Below, in pieces: positions 6,561 to 12,283 of a DNA stretch of 26,991 nt (positions are counted from its first letter, which is position 1; the number at the start of each line of letters is the position of its first letter). The notes under the pieces were generated by a model, which saw only the letters and a list, made by a program, of their open reading frames with translations, was not told the origin of the DNA and made no database searches. The position numbers and the translations under genes are program-made. Origin of the DNA: Verrucomicrobia bacterium UBA1629 (GTDB taxonomy: Bacteria > Verrucomicrobiota > Kiritimatiellia > RFP12 > UBA1067); the NCBI GenBank assembly GCA_002321305.1, contig DCMF01000116.1:1-26991 (forward strand). The letters run 5' to 3'.

Positions 6561-8537
6561 TCACAGGCTGGCGAGCAGACCGCCGCAGAGGATGAGGCGC
6601 TTCTCGCGGTCGGAGAGCGCCGTCTTCACTTGGAACGCCCCCTTCGGGCCCTTCACCGTGAGGACGCCGTCGCCTTCGACCGCCGCGCGGATGCCCTTCA
6701 GCTCCAGCCGGTCGCCCGCCGCGATCTTGTCAGAATCCTTCGGATCGACGAACGTGAACGGCACGATGCCGAAGTTGATGAGGTTCGCGCGGTGGATGCG
6801 CTCGATCGACTTCGCGATCACGGCCTTCACGCCGAGATACATCGGGCACAGCGCCGCATGCTCGCGCGACGACCCCTGCCCGTAGCTCTCGCCCGCGACG
6901 ATGACGTTCGCAAGCCCCTTCGCCTTGTTCGCGAGGCAGGTGTCGTGGAAGGAGGGATGAGTGGCGAGGGATGAGGGATTGGGGGCGGACGGCGCGACGC
7001 AGTCGCCCATGGCCTCGAAGACGAACTTCGCGTACTGCGGGATGTTCGAGCGGAACTTCAGCCGCGCGCCCGCCGGCATGATGTGGTCGGTCGTGATCTT
7101 GTCGCCGACCTTGATCGCCGCGACGCCGACAAGATCCTTCGCGAGCGGCTCGCCCTTCGGCACCGTCGCGATGTTCGGGCCGCGCACGACCGCCGTGCCC
7201 TTCACGCCCTTGCCCGCCGTCGCGCGGTAGAGGAACATCGCGTCGTCGATCGGGAACTTCTTCGGCGCGGGCACCGCCGCGACCGGCTTCCTCGTCGGGA
7301 TCTCGACCTTGCCCGTCAGCGCCGAGGCCGCCGCCGTCTCCGGCGAGACGAGGTAGACCTGCGCGGACTTCGTGCCGCTCCGCCCCTCGAAGTTGCGGTT
7401 GTTCGTCCGCAGCGAGACCGCGCCCGTGCGCGGCGACATGTGCGCGCCGATGCAGAAGCCGCAGGCGTTCTCCAGCATCCGGCAGCCCGCCGCGTGGAGG
7501 ATCGCGAGCGACCCGTCCTTCGCGAGCATGTTGACGACCTGGCGCGACCCGCAGGCGATGCCGACCTCGACGTCGTCCGCGACGTGCTTGCCCTTCAGGT
7601 GGAGCGCGACCGTGCGGATGTCGCGGTAGGAGCTGTTCGTGCAGCTGCCGATCAGGATCTGGTTGACCTTCTTGCCCTTCATCGACTTGACCGTCACGAC
7701 GTTCCCCGGCGAGTGCGGCGCGGCCGCCAGCGGCTCGACCTTCGCGAGGTCGATCTCGAAGGAATCGTCGTACTCGCTCCCCGGATCGGCGACGAGCTTC
7801 ACGTAGTCCTTGCCGCGCCCCTGCGCGACGAGGAACTGCCTCGTCACGGCGTCGGACGGGAAGACGGACGTCGTCACGCCCAGCTCCGCGCCCATGTTCG
7901 CGATCGTCGCGCGGCTCGGCACGTCCAAGGTCGCGACGCCCGGCCCGCAGTACTCGAAGATCCAGCCGACGTTGCCCTTCGTGCCGAACTTCTTCAGCAC
8001 CGTCAGGATGACGTCCTTCGCGCTCACGCCCCGGCGCAGCCTGTTCTTCAGGAAGATCGCGCGCACCTTCGGCGTCGGGATGTGGAACGCGCCGCCCGCC
8101 ATCGCGACGGCGATGTCGATGCCGCCCGCGCCGATGGCGATCTGGCCGATGCCGCCGCCCGTCGGCGTGTGCGAGTCAGAGCCCAGGAGCGTCGTCCCCG
8201 GCTTGCCGAAGCGCTCCAGGTGCAGCTGGTGGCAGATGCCGTTGCCGCACTTCGAGAAGACGACGCCGTACTTCTTCGCGATGGACTGCAGGAAGTCGTG
8301 GTCGTCGGCGTTCTCGAAGCCGATCTGCACCGTGTTGTGGTCGACGTAGGAGACGGAGAGGTCGGTTTTCACGCGCGGCACGTCCATCGACTCGAACTGG
8401 AGGTACGCCATCGTCCCCGTCGCGTCCTGCGTCAGGGTCTGGTCGATGCGGATGCCGATTTCGGCGTCCGTCGCGGGGTTGCCCTCGACGAGGTGGGCGG
8501 ACAGAATCTTCTCAACGACAGTCTGCGGCTTTTTCAT
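6561..8537 (-). CDS. Aconitate hydratase, Aquifex-type
   Basis: A 658-residue aconitase that isomerises citrate and isocitrate through a [4Fe-4S] cluster. The cluster ligands are C299 (GSCTNSSYRD), C359 and C362 (ACGFCIGAHMSPRTG). Substrate and structural motifs include LLGSDSHTPTGGGIGQIAIGAGG, the swivel-domain TTDHIMPAGA and GESYGQGSSREHAAL. The length matches the shorter Aquifex-type aconitase group rather than the roughly 890-residue AcnA. Residues about 518-530 (SAPNPSSLATHPS) look like a simple-repeat insertion between FEAMGDCV and HDTCLANKAKG. The ATG is 9 nt after a TATAAT box and there is no Shine-Dalgarno. It is probably a single-gene transcript; metK follows with its own promoter. 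Confidence 0.93.
   Translation of the reverse strand: MKKPQTVVEKILSAHLVEGNPATDAEIGIRIDQTLTQDATGTMAYLQFESMDVPRVKTDLSVSYVDHNTVQIGFENADDHDFLQSIAKKYGVVFSKCGNGICHQLHLERFGKPGTTLLGSDSHTPTGGGIGQIAIGAGGIDIAVAMAGGAFHIPTPKVRAIFLKNRLRRGVSAKDVILTVLKKFGTKGNVGWIFEYCGPGVATLDVPSRATIANMGAELGVTTSVFPSDAVTRQFLVAQGRGKDYVKLVADPGSEYDDSFEIDLAKVEPLAAAPHSPGNVVTVKSMKGKKVNQILIGSCTNSSYRDIRTVALHLKGKHVADDVEVGIACGSRQVVNMLAKDGSLAILHAAGCRMLENACGFCIGAHMSPRTGAVSLRTNNRNFEGRSGTKSAQVYLVSPETAAASALTGKVEIPTRKPVAAVPAPKKFPIDDAMFLYRATAGKGVKGTAVVRGPNIATVPKGEPLAKDLVGVAAIKVGDKITTDHIMPAGARLKFRSNIPQYAKFVFEAMGDCVAPSAPNPSSLATHPSFHDTCLANKAKGLANVIVAGESYGQGSSREHAALCPMYLGVKAVIAKSIERIHRANLINFGIVPFTFVDPKDSDKIAAGDRLELKGIRAAVEGDGVLTVKGPKGAFQVKTALSDREKRLILCGGLLASL
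6950..6986 (+). repeat. Degenerate heptamer repeat inside the aconitase gene
   Basis: The plus strand reads GGAGGGATGAGTGGCGAGGG and then ATGAGGGATTGGGGG, the same GGGATGAG-type units as the edges of the other heptamer arrays. The aconitase gene reads it in the opposite direction as a Ser/Pro/Thr-rich loop. Confidence 0.6.
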
Positions 8538-8546
8538 GGTGTGCGT

Positions 8547-8555
8547 ATTATATCA
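8547..8555 (-). promoter_or_regulatory. Extended -10 promoter of the aconitase gene, probably leaderless
   Basis: Minus-strand TGATATAAT ends 9 nt before the ATG at 8537. With initiation 6-8 nt after the -10, the transcript would begin at or next to the start codon. No convincing -35 box is seen. Confidence 0.6.
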
Positions 8556-8584
8556 AATGTTTGGCCACGGAAACGACGGTCGTG

Positions 8585-8607
8585 CGCGTTAAGCGCCGTT
8601 CACGGCG
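8585..8607 (-). terminator. Possible terminator hairpin after the scpA-scpB-LysM group
   Basis: A 6-bp inverted repeat, CGCCGT-TC-ACGGCG (8594-8607), lies about 30 nt past the stop of the last gene of the group. There is no U-tract, so intrinsic termination is uncertain. Confidence 0.25.
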
Positions 8608-8638
8608 ACCTCGCGTGCGGCATGACGCCAGACAAAGG

Positions 8639-8917
8639 TCAGAAAACGTAGAAGACGAGCCACAGCGCGCCGAGGACCGCCGCGACGGACAGGAAGCGCC
8701 GCTGGCGCAAACGCACCTCCTCCTGATGCACCGTCCGCCCGAACGTGCTCATGCCGCCGCCGGAGATGTAGTGCAGCAACTTGCCGTAGGCCCCCCGGTA
8801 GTCCGCGAGGATCCACGGCGTCCGCGAGCGCGTGTAGGCATGTTTCGACGGAATCTCGGAGAGATGAACCACGCCCGCTGTCCGAAGCCTTTCGCCCTTC
8901 GTCCGTGTCGCCCGCAT
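8639..8917 (-). CDS. Small protein with a C-terminal membrane segment, unknown function
   Basis: A 92-residue product not recognised. It is basic at the N-terminus, has a GGG turn near residue 53, a charged stretch (HQEEVRLRQRRF) and ends with a hydrophobic segment of about 20 residues (RRFLSVAAVLGALWLVFYVF). A membrane helix at the extreme C-terminus implies a tail-anchored topology with the bulk in the cytoplasm. Its ATG is 2 nt after the stop of the LysM lipoprotein gene and has no strong Shine-Dalgarno, so it is probably translated by coupling. A shorter version from the ATG encoding MSTFGRTVHQ is possible. The operon position suggests a cell-envelope role, but this is inference. Confidence 0.55.
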   Translation of the reverse strand: MRATRTKGERLRTAGVVHLSEIPSKHAYTRSRTPWILADYRGAYGKLLHYISGGGMSTFGRTVHQEEVRLRQRRFLSVAAVLGALWLVFYVF

Positions 8918-8919
8918 CT

Positions 8920-9897
8920 TTACGGCAGCGCAATCGTCTGGCCGGCCTTCACGCGGCCGTCATTGGAGATAGTGGCCTTGTTCACGTCGCGAATCTGCCG
9001 CCACGCCGAGACGCGCCCGTAGAAGCGCAACGCGATCTTGTAGAGCGTATCGCCTTCCTGCACGACGTAGGTCGACGGACGCCGCGCCTTTTCCGCCGCC
9101 GCCCGCTCGGCTGCCGCGCGCGCCTCCTCGTCATGCGCGGACTGCGCCGCCGCGCGGCGGGCGACGTCCTCGGCCGTCCGCTTCGGCAGCAGGGATGGCC
9201 CGTCCGACGTCTCGTCCGCCTCCTCGGCCTTCAGCGCCGCCACCTCACGAGCCGTCACGTCCGTACGAGAAGCCGACTCCTCGTCCTCTTCGTCCAAAAG
9301 CGTCTTCACGTCCACCTGCGTCCGGCGAGCGGTCGATTCCCCCGCGTCCGTCCCCTTCACGGCGGCGACCAGCCGCTCATGCTCGCCTTCGAGCGCACGG
9401 TTTCGCGCGCGCTCCTCCTCCAGCAGCTTCTCCGCCGACGCCGCGCGCGTCTCCGCCGCCTTCAGGTCCTTGCGCAGGGACGCGACCTCCTTCTCGAACG
9501 CCCCGTCGCCAAGCAGCTGGTGCTTCTCCGCGAACTCGCGCGCGAGTTCGCGTTCGCAGATCGCGAGGCGATCCTTGGCCAGCTGCGCCTTGTCGCTGTC
9601 AGGCCGCTGCATCAGGTACTCGCGGTAGGCGCAATAGGCCTCCAGGTAGTCCTTCTTCGTGTCCTGCATAAGGCAGGCGTACTGGAAGCGCGCGGCGGAA
9701 TTCGCCGGCGACTTGCGGATCGCCTTCGCGAACCCCTTCGCCGCCGCGTCCAGCCGCCCGGCGCGGTAATCCGCCAGCGCGGAACGGTAGGCGCCGTCCT
9801 CGCGCTCCTGCGCGAGTTCCTGCCGATCCCGCACGTAGTCACACGCCGTCAGGCTCGTCAGCGCCGTCAGCGTCATCATCAGCCGCATCGCCTTCAT
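8920..9897 (-). CDS. LysM-domain lipoprotein with TPR-like and coiled-coil regions
   Basis: A 325-residue lipoprotein. The signal peptide MKAMRLMMTLTALTSLTAC has a lipobox ending at C19, the lipidated residue. After it comes a TPR-like helical region (about 25-110, with YRAGRLDAAAKGFAKAI), a predicted coiled coil (about 125-190, rich in E, K and R), an Ala/Glu-rich linker, and a C-terminal LysM domain (about 273-325, TYVVQEGDTLYKIALRFYG). LysM binds peptidoglycan, so the protein probably links a membrane to the cell wall. The ATG at 9897 follows GGAGG by 6 nt. The first 59 nt overlap the 3' end of scpB in another frame. The lipid anchor would be completed by Lnt, encoded upstream. Confidence 0.85.
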   Translation of the reverse strand: MKAMRLMMTLTALTSLTACDYVRDRQELAQEREDGAYRSALADYRAGRLDAAAKGFAKAIRKSPANSAARFQYACLMQDTKKDYLEAYCAYREYLMQRPDSDKAQLAKDRLAICERELAREFAEKHQLLGDGAFEKEVASLRKDLKAAETRAASAEKLLEEERARNRALEGEHERLVAAVKGTDAGESTARRTQVDVKTLLDEEDEESASRTDVTAREVAALKAEEADETSDGPSLLPKRTAEDVARRAAAQSAHDEEARAAAERAAAEKARRPSTYVVQEGDTLYKIALRFYGRVSAWRQIRDVNKATISNDGRVKAGQTIALP

Positions 9898-10849
9898 CGT
9901 CTGCCTCCTCTCCTTCTTCGTCTTCGTCACTTTCGTCGTTGTCGTCGCTCTCGTCGTCTTCGTCATCGTCGTCGTCGAACTCGTCCGGCGTGTCGTCGAT
10001 GAAGAAATCGTCGTCGCTCGCCGCCGCCTCGGCAGCGCCCGTCCCGTCGGCTTCGGCCGACGACGCAATCTCGACGACGCCTGCGTCGCCCGCTTCCGTC
10101 GATGCGATCTCTTCCACGACCGCCTCTTCAGACGCGGGCGCTTCGGGCGTCGCCGCTTCTTCCGATGCCGCCGTCGGCTCTTCGGACTCCTTCGCCGCCG
10201 CCGGCTTCGCGGGCTCCGGCTTCTTGTAGGACGCCGCCTTCTGCTTCGGGTTCGAGCGCTGGAGCGTCGGGTCGAGCTCGTTGAGCTGCTGGAGCGACGC
10301 GAGCCCGAAGTGCTCCAGGAAGAGCGGCGTCGTGCCGTAGAGGAACGGATGCCCCGGCAGCTCGGACTTGCCGACGAGCCGGACGAGCTGAAGGTCCATC
10401 AGCGTCTTGATGTTCCCGGAGACGTCCACGCCGCGGATCGCCTCGATCTCGCTCTTCGTGAGCGGCTGGCGGTAGGCGACGATCGCCAGCGTCTCCAGCG
10501 ACGCGCGCCCCAGCCGGTTCGGACGGTCCATCTTCAGGAGCGCCCGCACGTAGCGACCGCAGCTCGGCACGGACTGGAGGCGGTACGCGCCGCCCGTGCA
10601 GACGAGCTGGAAGCCGCTGCCCGCGACCTCCAGCGCCTTCTCCAGCCCGCGCAGGGCCTCGGCGATCTCCTTGGACGTGCAGGTGCGGTAGACGTCCATC
10701 ACCTCCTTGTTCTCACCCGCCTCCGCCTCGACGGCGCGCACCGCCTCGCGCAGCTCCGTCGCCGTCAGCGGCGTCTCGCTCGCGAACAGCAGCGCGCCGA
10801 CGATCTCCTGCAGGGACTGCGGCAGCGGAATCTTCACCTCGTCACTCAT
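9839..10849 (-). CDS. scpB: Segregation and condensation protein B with a long acidic tail
   Basis: ScpB joins ScpA and SMC in the condensin-like complex that compacts and segregates the chromosome. The N-terminal part (about residues 1-185) is a normal ScpB: LQEIVGALLFASETPLT, a winged-helix pair, LETLAIVAYRQPLTKSEIEAIRGVDVSGNIKTL and PGHPFLYGTTPLFLEHFGL. Residues about 195-336 are an added tail, first Ala/Glu/Pro-rich, then almost entirely Asp and Glu. Typical ScpB is about 170-220 residues, so the tail is extra. The start overlaps the scpA stop by 8 nt (ATGAGTGA), so translation is coupled. The last 59 nt also encode the start of the LysM lipoprotein. Confidence 0.92.
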   Translation of the reverse strand: MSDEVKIPLPQSLQEIVGALLFASETPLTATELREAVRAVEAEAGENKEVMDVYRTCTSKEIAEALRGLEKALEVAGSGFQLVCTGGAYRLQSVPSCGRYVRALLKMDRPNRLGRASLETLAIVAYRQPLTKSEIEAIRGVDVSGNIKTLMDLQLVRLVGKSELPGHPFLYGTTPLFLEHFGLASLQQLNELDPTLQRSNPKQKAASYKKPEPAKPAAAKESEEPTAASEEAATPEAPASEEAVVEEIASTEAGDAGVVEIASSAEADGTGAAEAAASDDDFFIDDTPDEFDDDDDEDDESDDNDESDEDEEGEEADDEGDAADDDADGADEPDGV

Positions 10850-11645
10850 AGTCGTCCGGTTTCTCCAAAGGCTTGTCGTCCGGCTCCTCGCGGGACGGCA
10901 GGATCGTGATCTCGTGGAACGCCGCGTTCTGGTAGATGATGACGCGGTGCTGTCGGAGGAGCTCCAGCAGCGCGAGGAAGGTCACGATGATCTCGCCCTT
11001 CGGCGCGTTCTCCGGGTCGAAGAGCGACGTGAAGGCGACCTGCCCCTCCTGGCGCGTCCGCTCCAGCACGTAGTCCATCTTGTCGGGGACGGAGAAGCGG
11101 ATGCCCTTCAGCTCCTCGTGCGGCATCTCGTTCGCCCGCGCGACGACCTCCTGAAACGCCGTCAGCAGGTCGTAGAGGTCGAGGTTCGCCAGTGCGCCCT
11201 TCGCGTCCGCCGCCGTCTTCTCGAACTTGGGCCGCCCGCCGCCGTAGCCGTAGGCGTTGGCGGCGAACGCCTCCATCCGCTCCAGCCGCAGCGCGGCGTC
11301 CTTGAACTTCTTGTACTCGACGAGCTGCCGCACGAGGTCCAGGCGCGGATCGACCCACTCCTCGTCGCCGTCCTCGTTCCCGAGGCGCCGCGACACCGGC
11401 AGGAGCATGCGCGACTTGATGACCATCAGCGTCGCCGCCATCACGATGAACTCGCCGGCGATGTCGAGGTTGAGCCGCCGCGCGTCCTCGATGAACTTCA
11501 TGTATTCCGTCGTGATGCGCTCGATCGGAATGTCGTAGATGTCAAGCTCCTCGCGGCGGATCAAATAGAGCAAAAGGTCAAGCGGACCCTCGAAAACGTC
11601 CAGGTTGACCTTGTACTCATCCGCAAAAAGCTGTTCCTGCGCCAT
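10842..11645 (-). CDS. scpA: Segregation and condensation protein A
   Basis: ScpA is the kleisin subunit that bridges the SMC head domains. The 267-residue product has the diagnostic N-terminus NLDVFEGPLDLLLYLIRREELDIYDIPI, then the helix with EFIVMAATLMVIKSRMLLP, and a C-terminal winged helix ending in IIVTFLALLELLRQHRVIIYQ, all at family positions and normal length. The ATG lies 8 nt after a TATAAT box that itself covers the stop codon of the luxR-type gene, so a leaderless transcript starting at scpA is expected. It overlaps scpB by 8 nt. Confidence 0.95.
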   Translation of the reverse strand: MAQEQLFADEYKVNLDVFEGPLDLLLYLIRREELDIYDIPIERITTEYMKFIEDARRLNLDIAGEFIVMAATLMVIKSRMLLPVSRRLGNEDGDEEWVDPRLDLVRQLVEYKKFKDAALRLERMEAFAANAYGYGGGRPKFEKTAADAKGALANLDLYDLLTAFQEVVARANEMPHEELKGIRFSVPDKMDYVLERTRQEGQVAFTSLFDPENAPKGEIIVTFLALLELLRQHRVIIYQNAAFHEITILPSREEPDDKPLEKPDDYE

Positions 11646-11653
11646 AAGGGCGA

Positions 11654-11683
11654 ATTATACCAAAAACCCGCGCTTGGAGGCAA
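11654..11683 (-). promoter_or_regulatory. Promoter of scpA overlapping the luxR-type gene stop codon
   Basis: Minus-strand TTGCCT, an 18-nt spacer ending TTTTTGG, then TATAAT, ending 8 nt before the scpA ATG. The last two codons of the upstream gene are GTA TAA, so the -10 box contains its stop codon. The spacing predicts a leaderless mRNA. Confidence 0.65.
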
Positions 11684-12266
11684 GGGACACGGCCTCGGCG
11701 CGATCCGACGCGCCAAGCTTGAAAAACGAGCGCTTCAAGTGCATTTTCACGCTGTTTTCGCTGATGCCGAGCCGTGCGCCGATCTCGCGGTTGCCAAGCC
11801 CCTGCGCCGCGAGCTTGAGGACGTCCGTCTCGCGCGGCGAAAGGCCCTTTGCGCCCTTGCGCGTCTCGTAGATGCGGCGCACGTCGTCCGTCATGAAGAC
11901 CTCGCCCGCCAGGGCCGAGCGGATCGCCGCGACAATTGTCTCGATGGGCGACTCCTTCATCACGTAGCCGAGCGCACCCTCCTCGATGGCGCGGTAGACG
12001 TCCTCCTCCGTGTCGGACGTCGTCAGCATCACGACGCGCGCCTTCGGCACGGCCGCCAAAATCTCCTTCAGGGCCTCGATGCCGTTCAGGTCGGGCATCC
12101 GCACGTCGAGGAGCGTGACGTCCGGCTGCGTCTCTCGCACGAAGCCCGCCGCGCCGCGCCCGCCGCCGAACTCGCCGGCGAAGGCGAAATCCGGCTCGGC
12201 CTCGATCAGGTACCGAAGCCCCGCCCGCACGACCACATGGTCGTCAATGATTGCCACTCGTATCAT
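11655..12266 (-). CDS. NarL/FixJ-type response regulator (LuxR DNA-binding domain)
   Basis: A 203-residue two-component response regulator. The receiver domain (about 1-120) has the acidic pocket D8/D9, phospho-acceptor D54 (TLLDVRMPDLNG), the switch Thr (VVMLTTSD) and K104. A LuxR/GerE helix-turn-helix fills residues about 140-200 (LSPRETDVLKLAAQGLGNREIGARLGISENSVKMHLKRSFFKLG). All phosphorylation residues are present, so it is probably regulated by a histidine kinase, but no kinase is encoded in the window. It lies between lnt and scpA with 9-nt gaps on both sides, and each junction holds a TATAAT box, so it may be expressed on its own. Targets are unknown. Confidence 0.92.
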   Translation of the reverse strand: MIRVAIIDDHVVVRAGLRYLIEAEPDFAFAGEFGGGRGAAGFVRETQPDVTLLDVRMPDLNGIEALKEILAAVPKARVVMLTTSDTEEDVYRAIEEGALGYVMKESPIETIVAAIRSALAGEVFMTDDVRRIYETRKGAKGLSPRETDVLKLAAQGLGNREIGARLGISENSVKMHLKRSFFKLGASDRAEAVSLASKRGFLV

Positions 12267-12274
12267 GGATGCGT

Positions 12275-12283
12275 ATTATACCA
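12275..12283 (-). promoter_or_regulatory. Extended -10 promoter of the response-regulator gene, over the lnt stop
   Basis: Minus-strand TGGTATAAT ends 8 nt before the ATG at 12266. The lnt gene ends GTA TAA within this box. No good -35 is visible. The geometry matches scpA exactly. Confidence 0.6.
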
